37,887 nt of DNA from a bacterium. GTDB lineage: Bacteria > Patescibacteriota > Minisyncoccia > 2-02-FULL-40-12 > IGHO2-12-FULL-4. How positions within the stretch are numbered: position 1 is the first letter of the stretch; each line of letters starts with the position of its first letter. The position numbers and the translations under genes were made by a program. The stretch covers positions 1 through 37,887 of the forward strand of contig JAUSIQ010000026.1 in NCBI GenBank assembly GCA_030647955.1, given 5' to 3'. Below the pieces are notes generated by a model that was given only the letters and a program-made list of their open reading frames with translations, made no database searches and was not told the DNA's origin. This document shows, piece after piece, positions 8,321 through 17,338 of the stretch.

Positions 8321-9763
8321 TTATTTTAAAAATTTGTCAAGAAGACTCTGGGCTACTTGCGGATTGGCTTTGCCTCTGGTTTTGGCCATCACTTTGCCCA
8401 CCAAAAATTTGAGCACTTCAGTTTTGCCTTTTTTGTAATCCGCCACCGGACCAGAGTTTTCAGCGATCACTGCTTGAATCGCTTTTTCCAGTTCACCGAT
8501 ATCCGAAACTTGGAGAAGATTTTTCTCCTTAGCAATCGCCTCTGGATGTAAGCCCGTTCCCGCCATTTCTTTTAAGACTGCCTTCGCCGCAGTGGAGGAA
8601 AGTTTTTGATGAAAGACCATCACCATTAGTTCGGCAAAAGCCTCCGGTTCAATTTTAAATCCGGCCAAATCATCGATTTCAAAGCCCTGCGCCTGCATCA
8701 AAGGCGGAAACTCGGTAATCATGTAATTGGCGGCTAGGGTATGCAGCTTCTGATCTACCTCTCCCAGTTCACTGGCCACTTTTTCATAGTAATCTCCGAG
8801 GTGTTTAGCAATAGCAAAAATTTCTAATTGCGAATCATTTAATCCATACTGTTCTCGAAATCTTTGGCGACGTTGCTCGGGCAACTCCGGCATCGTGCGT
8901 CGAATGGTTTCCAGGTAATTTTCGTCAAAATTCAGCACTGGTAAATCCGGTTCCGGGAAGTAGCGATAATCATGCGCTGATTCTTTTAATCTTTGACTGA
9001 ACGTTTTTTGCTTTCCCTCGTCCCAGCCCCGTGTTTCTTGTACAACTTTCTTTCCTTCTTCGATCAATTCCGCCTGTCTCTTTACTTCGTAATCTACCGA
9101 GCTGGCCGCCGCTTTAATCGAATTTAAATTCTTAACCTCAACTTTCGTCCCCCACGCTTCTCCCTCTTTCGCCACAGAAATATTCACCTCCACGCGCATC
9201 TGTCCTTTCTCCATGTTGGCTTCGGAAGCCCCCGCATAACGCAAAATCAACCGCAATTTTTCGGCGAATTCTTTCACCTCTTCGGGAGTAGTTAAATCCG
9301 GCTCGGTCACCAATTCCATCAACGGCACTCCGGCCCGATTGAAATCAACTAAGCTATGATCGCCACGCGCATCATGTTGAGAACGTCCCGTGTCTTCTTC
9401 CAAATGAATGCGATTGATGCGCACTTTTTTACCAGACACTTCTAAAAATCCGTTGGAGCAGAGGGGACGCTTGTATTGAGAAATTTGATAACCTTTTGGC
9501 AAGTCCGGATAGAAGTAATTCTTGCGATCAAAGTTGGTTTCCGTGGCAATAGTGCAATTCAAAGCCATCCCCACCAAAATCACCTTCTTGACCGCATCCT
9601 CATTAATAACCGGAAGTGTTCCCGGAAATGCCATACAAATCGGGCAGACGTTAACATTCGGATGCTTTTCATCTGGATCGTTGGCGCAAGCACAAAACAT
9701 CTTACTCTCAGTTTTAAGTTCTGAATGTATTTCAAGTCCAATTGTGGGTCTGTAACTAGACAT
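8321..9763 (-). CDS. gatB: Asp-tRNA(Asn)/Glu-tRNA(Gln) amidotransferase subunit B
   Basis: Subunit B of GatCAB, which phosphorylates and amidates mischarged Glu-tRNA(Gln) or Asp-tRNA(Asn). 480 residues. The N-terminal kinase core opens with YRPTIGLEIHSELKTESKMF and keeps the zinc-site cysteines FCACAN and CPIC. The YFYPDLPKGYQISQY signature is intact, as is DYRYFPEPDLP around residue 270. The C-terminal helical and YqeY-like tail binds the tRNA elbow. gatB lies about 22 kb from gatC-gatA in this window instead of next to them. The ATG has no Shine-Dalgarno and is preceded by an extended -10 (TGATAAATT) ending 7 nt before it. Confidence 0.97.
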   Translation of the reverse strand: MSSYRPTIGLEIHSELKTESKMFCACANDPDEKHPNVNVCPICMAFPGTLPVINEDAVKKVILVGMALNCTIATETNFDRKNYFYPDLPKGYQISQYKRPLCSNGFLEVSGKKVRINRIHLEEDTGRSQHDARGDHSLVDFNRAGVPLMELVTEPDLTTPEEVKEFAEKLRLILRYAGASEANMEKGQMRVEVNISVAKEGEAWGTKVEVKNLNSIKAAASSVDYEVKRQAELIEEGKKVVQETRGWDEGKQKTFSQRLKESAHDYRYFPEPDLPVLNFDENYLETIRRTMPELPEQRRQRFREQYGLNDSQLEIFAIAKHLGDYYEKVASELGEVDQKLHTLAANYMITEFPPLMQAQGFEIDDLAGFKIEPEAFAELMVMVFHQKLSSTAAKAVLKEMAGTGLHPEAIAKEKNLLQVSDIGELEKAIQAVIAENSGPVADYKKGKTEVLKFLVGKVMAKTRGKANPQVAQSLLDKFLK

Positions 9764-9770
9764 ATCTAAG

Positions 9771-9779
9771 AATTTATCA
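9771..9779 (-). promoter_or_regulatory. gatB extended -10 box, leaderless start
   Basis: On the minus strand TGA-TAAATT lies 7 nt before the gatB ATG, placing the predicted transcription start at the start codon. No Shine-Dalgarno is present. Confidence 0.45.
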
Positions 9780-9853
9780 TGTTTTCAACAAAAATAGAAG
9801 TTGCAAAATGATTTTTTTAATCCATGATGGATCTAGGGTTTTAGGGAGGAGAA

Positions 9854-10336
9854 ATGTTAAAGCGCTTCTTTCGTTTAGTTTTTTACTTAACTGTTTCTTA
9901 TCTGGCTGTCGTTTATCTTTTCGCCATCCTTTCCTGCCCAAGTTTAATAGGACAAGATTCTCTACCCGCACATTTAAAATTAAAAAAGCATGGTGACTAC
10001 ACTATGCCCGGAACAAAATGGATTCCTTTTAGCGTAACGGCCTGGAGTATAGTTGAGCCGCCCATCATGTTACTAGGCAACCAGACTCAAAAAGCGACTT
10101 CTCTTCAGAACCAAACCGGCCCCTCGCCCATTCCCGAACCGGGAACATGGCAACTGTCAGCCATTCAGCTTAAAAAAAGCTGGCCCCTATTCTTACCCTA
10201 CTTTGCCCTTACCACAAAAAGCGGCTGGCACTTCCGAATCAGTTGCCGCTGGGATGACATTGATCATTATTACGTCTTCCCCAGCTTATCCGCACGCTAC
10301 CTAAAAGAATATCGCCAGAAAAAGTTGATAAAGTAA
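9854..10336 (+). CDS. Hypothetical exported or membrane-anchored protein
   Basis: 160 residues, function not recognised. Residues 5-30 form a single hydrophobic helix ending at ILSCPSLIG, which could be an uncleaved anchor; the Cys in LSC could be a lipobox cysteine, but the context is poor. The rest is outside-type sequence rich in Pro, Trp and aromatic residues with a C-terminal Lys-rich tail. The start is secure: GGGAGGAG lies a few bases upstream of the ATG. A 13-base inverted repeat ATCCAT-G-ATGGAT (9820-9832) lies between this gene and divergent gatB and could be an operator. Confidence 0.65.
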   Translation: MLKRFFRLVFYLTVSYLAVVYLFAILSCPSLIGQDSLPAHLKLKKHGDYTMPGTKWIPFSVTAWSIVEPPIMLLGNQTQKATSLQNQTGPSPIPEPGTWQLSAIQLKKSWPLFLPYFALTTKSGWHFRISCRWDDIDHYYVFPSLSARYLKEYRQKKLIK

Positions 10337-10338
10337 AA

Positions 10339-10366
10339 TTGACGCACAATCTGCAATTGATAAAAT
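10339..10366 (+). promoter_or_regulatory. folA-thyA promoter
   Basis: TTGACG, 16-nt spacer, TAAAAT, with an extended TGA directly before the -10. The leader to the TTG start is about 24 nt and carries AAGGAG. Confidence 0.7.
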
Positions 10367-10396
10367 TAAATCCGCGCACTTTAAAAAGGAGACGCC

Positions 10397-10915
10397 TTGG
10401 ACATAGTCAACAATCTGGCCATCGTCGCCGCCGTTGCTCGCAATGGAGTAATTGGTAAATGCAACAAGCTACCCTGGAAGCTCAGCACCGATCTGCAATA
10501 CTTTTCCAGACTCACCACCGGTCACACCGTGATTGTTGGCCGCAATACCCATCAATCAATTATCAAAAGACTGGGCCACCCTTTGAGCAACCGCAGGACG
10601 ATCATCATCAGTACCAGCTTACACTATGATCATCCTGATTGCCTGGTAGTTCCTTCGTTCACTCTGGCATTAGAAATCTCCAGGCGCGACAAACACGTTT
10701 TCGCCATAGGTGGATTCAAAGTTTACCAAGAAGCCCTGCCCAAAGCTTCTCATCTATTTATTACTCGTGTTTTAGCTGAACCCGATGGAGATGTTTTCTT
10801 TCCTCCATACAGCAATACAGACTGGAAATTATTTAGTTCGGCGGAGTTCAAGGAAGGCGCAAAAAACGAATTCCCATTTCGCTTTGAGGTGTACAACCGA
10901 AAGGAGAAACAATGA
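10397..10915 (+). CDS. folA: Dihydrofolate reductase
   Basis: NADPH-dependent reduction of dihydrofolate to tetrahydrofolate, regenerating the cofactor that thyA oxidises. 172 residues. Hallmarks are [21 protein letters not shown] (Trp loop), [16 protein letters not shown] (cofactor loop, with VGR where MGR is usual), the IIIST strand and [13 protein letters not shown]. The start is TTG at 10397, with AAGGAG 5 nt before it. The last four bases, ATGA, overlap the thyA start, so translation is likely coupled. The acidic residue that protonates substrate is the Asp of STDLQYF, at the usual helix position. Confidence 0.95.
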   Translation: MDIVNNLAIVAAVARNGVIGKCNKLPWKLSTDLQYFSRLTTGHTVIVGRNTHQSIIKRLGHPLSNRRTIIISTSLHYDHPDCLVVPSFTLALEISRRDKHVFAIGGFKVYQEALPKASHLFITRVLAEPDGDVFFPPYSNTDWKLFSSAEFKEGAKNEFPFRFEVYNRKEKQ

Positions 10916-11706
10916 AGCCATACCTAGACCTTCTAAAAGATATCCGCGACCATGGCATCGTCAAGAAAGACCGTACCGGAACTGGCACTGTCAGTGTTTT
11001 TGGTCGCCAGTTACGATGCGATCTCAGTGAGGGCTTCCCTGCTCTCACCACCAAGCGTATTTGGATGAAAGGGGTCATTCACGAATTACTATGGTTTTTA
11101 CAAGGCAACACAAATATTAAATATTTGGCCGACAACGGAGTACACATTTGGGACGAGTGGGCTGATGCCAACGGAGAATTGGGACCAGTTTACGGAGCAC
11201 AATGGATTCGCTGGGAAGGTCCGGACGGCCGTACTCATAATCAAATCGCCGAATTGATTGAAATGATCAGAAATAACCCGGACAGCCGTCGATTGATTGT
11301 CAGCGCTTGGAACGTTCCCCATATCAATCAAATGAAGCTGCCCCCATGCCACTGTCTCTTTCAATTCTATGTGGTTAATAAACAGCTCTCCTGCCAGTTG
11401 TACCAGCGTAGTGCGGATGTGTTTCTCGGTGTTCCGTTCAATATCGCTTCCTATGCGCTCTTAACCATGATGATTGCCCAAGTGACCGGGTTAGGTTTGG
11501 GGGAATTTGTACACACTTTTGGAGATGTCCACATTTATCTTAACCACCTCGAGCAGGTGGCGACTCAACTTTCTCGAGAGTCTCGACCTTTACCTAGGAT
11601 GCGACTCAATCCTAATGTCACCTCTATCTTTGATTTTCGCTATGAAGATTTTACACTGGAAGGATATGATCCGCATCCCGCGATTAAAGCCAAAGTCTCG
11701 GTCTAA
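10912..11706 (+). CDS. thyA: Thymidylate synthase (ThyA type)
   Basis: Methylates dUMP to dTMP using methylene-tetrahydrofolate. 264 residues, the same length as the E. coli enzyme. Visible motifs are the phosphate-binding KDRTGTGT near the N-terminus, [11 protein letters not shown], the [11 protein letters not shown] segment, the nucleophile in [11 protein letters not shown] (usually PPCHAFFQF), the [20 protein letters not shown] motif and C-terminal [13 protein letters not shown]. Overlaps folA by four bases. Forms a dTMP unit with folA and with the convergent tmk. Confidence 0.97.
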   Translation: MKPYLDLLKDIRDHGIVKKDRTGTGTVSVFGRQLRCDLSEGFPALTTKRIWMKGVIHELLWFLQGNTNIKYLADNGVHIWDEWADANGELGPVYGAQWIRWEGPDGRTHNQIAELIEMIRNNPDSRRLIVSAWNVPHINQMKLPPCHCLFQFYVVNKQLSCQLYQRSADVFLGVPFNIASYALLTMMIAQVTGLGLGEFVHTFGDVHIYLNHLEQVATQLSRESRPLPRMRLNPNVTSIFDFRYEDFTLEGYDPHPAIKAKVSV

Positions 11707-11712
11707 ATTTAA

Positions 11713-11737
11713 ACCCCGCCTAAGCGGGGTGTTTTTT
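11713..11737 (+). terminator. Terminator after thyA
   Basis: ACCCCGC-CTAA-GCGGGGT followed by GTTTTTT, a classical rho-independent terminator. The convergent tmk stop codon lies in the T-run. Confidence 0.9.
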
Positions 11738-12386
11738 AAATTAAGATCTTTAATAGAGCAGCAACCTCACTTCTCACTTGCACAAAAACTTCTTTTTCAT
11801 CTCGCATCGCGTCAATGACGATCGCGCCTGGCCATTCTTTAGCTAATTCCAGATAAAGCTCTCTAGTTCGAGCAATCTCCGGCAGAGTTTCTTGTTCATC
11901 CAACTTTACGCCTTTTTTGTGAAGCCTCTTCATGGCTTCTTCGGGGGTAACATCGAAAATAAAAGTGAGGTCCGGTTTCAGAAAATCGGATCCTAAAATA
12001 GTCGCGTTCAAATCCAGCAAAGAGGCAATATCTTCTTTACGCAAAGCACTGTGTACTAGCGACGGCCTATATCGATCCGAAATGACAATCTCGCCTCTCT
12101 TCAGTGCCGGAACAATTTGCTCCTGCATGTGCTGATGACTATCCAAAGCATACCAACTCTGCAAACCGATTGGTCCCAATGTTGCTAAAAGGGCTTTGTC
12201 CTGAAGAGCCTGCCGGATGTGCCGACCTACGAATTCAGTGGTCGGTTCTTTGGTGTGTAACACCATCTTACCCAAAGCTCTTAACAAATTACTCAAACGC
12301 GTCCCTTGAGAACTTTTCCCGCAACCGTTCACTCCCTCGACAGTAATGAAACGTCCGTTATGAAAATTTGGATGGAGGTGAGACAT
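11736..12386 (-). CDS. tmk: Thymidylate kinase-like protein
   Basis: Phosphorylates dTMP to dTDP. 216 residues. The P-loop is in FITVEGVNGCGKSSQ near residue 20. KEPTTEFVGRHIR gives the substrate-binding glutamate/proline segment, and ISDRYRPS gives the DRY motif; the usual following S-x-A-Y-Q is altered to SLVHSALR. A lid-like region follows FIFDVTPEEAMKRL. The sequence is more divergent than the neighbouring enzymes, so another deoxynucleoside monophosphate kinase is possible, but the convergent folA-thyA pair favours dTMP. The ATG at 12386 is preceded by AAAGGAG, and its promoter overlaps the rplK terminator. Confidence 0.88.
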   Translation of the reverse strand: MSHLHPNFHNGRFITVEGVNGCGKSSQGTRLSNLLRALGKMVLHTKEPTTEFVGRHIRQALQDKALLATLGPIGLQSWYALDSHQHMQEQIVPALKRGEIVISDRYRPSLVHSALRKEDIASLLDLNATILGSDFLKPDLTFIFDVTPEEAMKRLHKKGVKLDEQETLPEIARTRELYLELAKEWPGAIVIDAMRDEKEVFVQVRSEVAALLKILI

Positions 12387-12408
12387 AAGCTACTCCTTTC
12401 AAGGAACT

Positions 12409-12448
12409 AAAAACAGAAGGTTTAATCATTTTAAACCTTCTGTTTTTT
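12409..12448. terminator. Terminator downstream of rplK, usable on both strands
   Basis: Long near-perfect hairpin: AAAACAGAAGGTTTAA pairs with TTAAACCTTCTGTTTT around a short loop, with T-runs on either strand. It ends the secE-nusG-rplK unit on the minus strand. Confidence 0.85.
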
Positions 12449-12455
12449 AAATCAA
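12428..12455 (-). promoter_or_regulatory. tmk promoter embedded in terminator hairpin
   Basis: Minus strand TTGATT, 16-nt spacer, TAAAAT. The -10 lies at the loop and the spacer covers one arm of the rplK terminator. The predicted transcript starts within the other arm and reaches the tmk Shine-Dalgarno. Confidence 0.55.
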
Positions 12456-12470
12456 TGTTGATATTCTATT

Positions 12471-12893
12471 TTACTTCACCTCAATCCCCATGGAGCGAGC
12501 GGTGCCTTCGACGATTTTCATAGCAGCCTCTACGTCGTTGGCGTTGAGATCTTCCATTTTGATTTGAGCAATTTCGCGAACCTGATCCCTGGTAACCTTG
12601 CCGGCTTTCTTTTTATTCGGTTCACCAGAACCTTTTTCCGCTCCCGCAGCTTGGCGAAGCAAGAAAGCGGCCGGAGGAGTTTTTAATACAAAAGTAAACG
12701 TGCGATCTTCGAAGATGGTGATTTCCGCTGGAATAACCTGTCCCATTTTTTCTCGAGTCGCTTCGTTAAACTTCAACACGAACTCCTGGATATTTATTCC
12801 GTGTGGTCCCAAAGCCGTACCGACGGGAGGAGCGGGGGTGGCTTTGCCGGCATCAAGCTGCAGCTTTAAAATTATTTTTATTTTCTTTGCCAT
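12471..12893 (-). CDS. rplK: 50S ribosomal protein L11
   Basis: Binds the GTPase-associated centre of 23S rRNA. 140 residues, normal length. The signature [20 protein letters not shown] is at residues 9-28 (three prolines), followed by [28 protein letters not shown] and the C-terminal RNA-binding [20 protein letters not shown]. The ATG is preceded by GCGAAGAGC, nearly the same as before nusG. It follows nusG with a 93-nt gap holding three ATAAAGT direct repeats. Unusually, rplA does not follow: rplK is terminated at once and tmk is next. Confidence 0.98.
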   Translation of the reverse strand: MAKKIKIILKLQLDAGKATPAPPVGTALGPHGINIQEFVLKFNEATREKMGQVIPAEITIFEDRTFTFVLKTPPAAFLLRQAAGAEKGSGEPNKKKAGKVTRDQVREIAQIKMEDLNANDVEAAMKIVEGTARSMGIEVK

Positions 12894-12986
12894 GCTCTTC
12901 GCGCAAGTTCATCAAGTGAAAAGTTCTTAAAGTTTTAGAATATGATCTCTACTTTATGAACTTTATAACCTGATAAACTTTATAAA

Positions 12987-13532
12987 CTATAGTTTCTTTA
13001 TCTGCAGAAAATCGAGTTCCACTGGGGTCTCGCGACCGAACATTGTGACCAGTACTTTAATGCGACCTCTTTCCTCATCTACCTCCGAAACTCGGCCATC
13101 AAAGTCTTTGAACGGTCCGTCCACGATCTTAACATTATCACCCACTATGATGTCAAATTTATATTTCGGTTCATCCACACCCATGCGCTTCATTAAAATA
13201 TCCACCTCGTCCTTGGACAGCGGGGTCGGGATAACTCCGGCACCGATAAATCCGGTGACATTCGGAGTATTGCGCACCACATACCAAGAATCATCGGTAA
13301 CAATCATTTCAACTAAAACATATCCGGGATAAATCTTTTCTTCGACAGTTTCGCGCTTACCACCTTTGATCTTGATCTTCTTTTCTTTGGGAACTAATAC
13401 ATTAAAAATCTTATCCTCGTAACCCAAAGATTCAATACGCTGTCGAAGACTGTTGGCCACATTATCCTCATACCCGGAATAGGTATGGATTGCGTACCAT
13501 TCTCTTACACCTGTGGAAACTTGTTTAGCCAT
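12987..13532 (-). CDS. nusG: Transcription termination/antitermination factor NusG
   Basis: Elongation factor that contacts RNA polymerase and couples it to Rho or ribosomes. 181 residues. The NGN domain begins with EWYAIHTYSGYEDNVANSL, followed by KIYPGYVLVEM and WYVVRNTPNVTGFIG. The KOW domain starts near residue 128 with GDNVKIVDGPFKDFDG and ends with TPVELDFLQIKKL. Located 11 nt after secE. Common secE-nusG-rplK order. Confidence 0.98.
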   Translation of the reverse strand: MAKQVSTGVREWYAIHTYSGYEDNVANSLRQRIESLGYEDKIFNVLVPKEKKIKIKGGKRETVEEKIYPGYVLVEMIVTDDSWYVVRNTPNVTGFIGAGVIPTPLSKDEVDILMKRMGVDEPKYKFDIIVGDNVKIVDGPFKDFDGRVSEVDEERGRIKVLVTMFGRETPVELDFLQIKKL

Positions 13533-13543
13533 GCGCTTCGCTG

Positions 13544-13720
13544 TTAGTTTAAAATAAATCTGTTTAAAACGATCGTAAAAAGGGCATCCACTCCACCCAA
13601 GAATAAGGACATCACTACACTAAAAACCACTACGATACCGGTGTATTTAATAGTGTCCTGCTTGGTAGGCCAGTTAACCCGGCTCAACTCTAATTTTACA
13701 TCCTTCAAAAAATCCATCAT
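13544..13720 (-). CDS. secE: Preprotein translocase subunit SecE
   Basis: Stabilises SecY in the protein export channel. 58 residues, the minimal one-helix form. The N-terminal amphipathic helix is MMDFLKDVKLELSRVNWPTK, containing the conserved VNWPT, followed by a single membrane segment from YTGIVVVFSVVM onward. It starts at tandem ATG codons (13720 or 13717). No Shine-Dalgarno is visible, though the leader is about 33 nt. First gene of the secE-nusG-rplK unit; the promoter lies between it and the gyrB 3' end. Identification rests on the VNWPT motif, size and position before nusG. Confidence 0.95.
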   Translation of the reverse strand: MMDFLKDVKLELSRVNWPTKQDTIKYTGIVVVFSVVMSLFLGGVDALFTIVLNRFILN

Positions 13721-13750
13721 TGTTGTATTTTAAAACCCCCGCGGGGCATC

Positions 13751-13789
13751 AATGGACCCAGTATAGCATTCACTTGGTCCATTCGTCAA
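13751..13789 (-). promoter_or_regulatory. secE-nusG-rplK promoter with flanking inverted repeat
   Basis: Minus strand TTGACG (13784-13789), 18-nt spacer, TATACT (13760-13765) with extended TGC. Perfect 8-bp inverted arms AATGGACC / GGTCCATT (13751-13758 and 13776-13783) bracket the -10 and abut the -35. A palindromic CCCCGCGGGG lies in the leader. Confidence 0.75.
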
Positions 13790-13795
13790 TCCCCT

Positions 13796-15910
<2,115 letters not shown>

Positions 15911-15982
15911 TTAGAAACAGAAACGGACCGAGAGAGTGATATTCGCGAGACTACTACCTATAACAATAACAAAAATTTAAAC

Positions 15983-16013
15983 AAAAAACAAGCATAATTT
16001 CGGCCTGTTTTTT
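15983..16013 (-). terminator. Possible terminator after pheS
   Basis: AAAAAACA pairs with TGTTTTTT around a loop carrying a further GC/GC pair, just past the pheS stop on the minus strand. AT-rich and weak. Confidence 0.4.
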
Positions 16014-16021
16014 GCCACTTT

Positions 16022-17164
16022 TTAACGCACTTGCGCGTTAAATTGCTTGATAGTTTCTTCGGTTATTTTGCTTTGGATTGGATCAATCTCTTCCGTCTTT
16101 AGAGTACGCTCGTTACTGCGATAAATAATCCGATACATATAACTTAATTTATCCGCACCAAATTTCTCCGCGTTTTCGTATTTATCCATAAGCTTAACTT
16201 CCTCCACCAAATCCCCGCCCAAATCCCGAATTAAATCGAAATAGTTGTTCGGCACAAAGTCTTTGTTCACCAGAAAAGAAATATCACGCGTAATGGGCGG
16301 AAACTTGGAAACTTCTTTAAATTTATTGCCCAATACCAACTGCCTTTTAACCCGCTCGTCCTCGGACCACAGCAAGCGAATATCGGGCAAGTCCATACTA
16401 ACAATCGCCAGTCGTTCCAAGCCAAAGCCAAAGGCCCATCCGGTGTAGTTTTTAGAATCAACTCCTAATTTATCTAAGACGCTATCCTTAACTACCCCAC
16501 AACCCACTACCTCCACCCATTTGCCCCCGATCTCCACTTCCATTTCTAGTGAAGGATCGGTATAGGGAAAAGTATCAGGGTTCAGACGATATTTAATATC
16601 CGGACCGAACACTGCTTTGGCAATGTTACTAAGCGCCTCTTCCAAATCATTTTGTCCGATGGTTTTAACTGCCTTGGGTACCAGATACCAGCCATCGATT
16701 TGATGAAAGACATTCATGTGCTTACGATCGATCTCGTCTTTGCGATAAACCTTCCCAAAGCTAAAAGCACCGACCGGCTCGTTCTGCGCAATGCTGTTTT
16801 TTACGCCTTCATCATTTAAGTAGTAGTACCACATCACTGTAGTGTGGGTGCGTAAAATGTTTTCATCATCAATGTAGTAGGTGTCGGATTTACTTCGCGC
16901 GGGATGATTGGCAGGAAAATCGAACAAATCAAAACTCACTTTGGCCGGTACAATCTCGGGAGTTTGAATCACATCCAAGTCTTTAAAATACGGACTGGAT
17001 AAAATCCTTTGCACAATTTCCGCAATCGGACTACCTGGCTTGCGCGACAAATCGGGCATATCCAAAAACCGCTTCATACGCAAGCTTTCCGGATCGGTTT
17101 TCGATTCGAGAGTTTTTCTTAATTTCTCTGCTTCGGGAGATTGAATGGTAATATTATTAATCAT
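16022..17164 (-). CDS. pheS: Single-chain phenylalanyl-tRNA synthetase (PheS core fused to FDX-ACB domain)
   Basis: Charges tRNA-Phe. 380 residues from the ATG at 17164. The class II core is clear: FDFPANHPARSKSDTYY, ILRTHTTVMW (motif 2), GKVYRKDEIDRKHMNVFHQIDG and GWAFGFGLERLAI (motif 3). The last ~95 residues, from FPPITRDISFLV to the end, match the ferredoxin-fold anticodon-binding (FDX-ACB) domain. In bacteria that domain normally sits at the C-terminus of PheT. The N-terminal tRNA-binding coiled coil of ordinary PheS is missing, so the layout matches mitochondrial monomeric PheRS. No pheT is in the window. The start follows an extended -10 box and avoids a 30-residue low-quality extension. 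Confidence 0.93.
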   Translation of the reverse strand: MINNITIQSPEAEKLRKTLESKTDPESLRMKRFLDMPDLSRKPGSPIAEIVQRILSSPYFKDLDVIQTPEIVPAKVSFDLFDFPANHPARSKSDTYYIDDENILRTHTTVMWYYYLNDEGVKNSIAQNEPVGAFSFGKVYRKDEIDRKHMNVFHQIDGWYLVPKAVKTIGQNDLEEALSNIAKAVFGPDIKYRLNPDTFPYTDPSLEMEVEIGGKWVEVVGCGVVKDSVLDKLGVDSKNYTGWAFGFGLERLAIVSMDLPDIRLLWSEDERVKRQLVLGNKFKEVSKFPPITRDISFLVNKDFVPNNYFDLIRDLGGDLVEEVKLMDKYENAEKFGADKLSYMYRIIYRSNERTLKTEEIDPIQSKITEETIKQFNAQVR

Positions 17165-17177
17165 GGGATTTACACCT

Positions 17178-17186
17178 AACCTAGCA
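17178..17186 (-). promoter_or_regulatory. pheS extended -10 box
   Basis: Minus strand TGC-TAGGTT ending 13 nt before the ATG, the same spacing as at thrS. The -35 is poor and overlaps the T-run of the upstream terminator. Confidence 0.4.
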
Positions 17187-17197
17187 AAAAACATGGA

Positions 17198-17227
17198 ACA
17201 AAAAAAGGCCTCGCTCCCCGCGAAGCC
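17198..17227 (-). terminator. Terminator of the secreted wall-binding protein gene
   Basis: Minus strand GGCTTCGC-GGGGA-GCGAGGCC-like stem (one G-T pair) followed by seven T, about 110 nt after the stop of the upstream gene. Confidence 0.8.
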
Positions 17228-17338
17228 CCCACAAATGATTTCAGATGAAGACACCTATGGAAGTGATCAGAAGCTATTGAACTTTATTCGTGGCGCACTG
17301 GACAGGACGGCTTTTGAGCAATGGATCGATCGGGTAGG

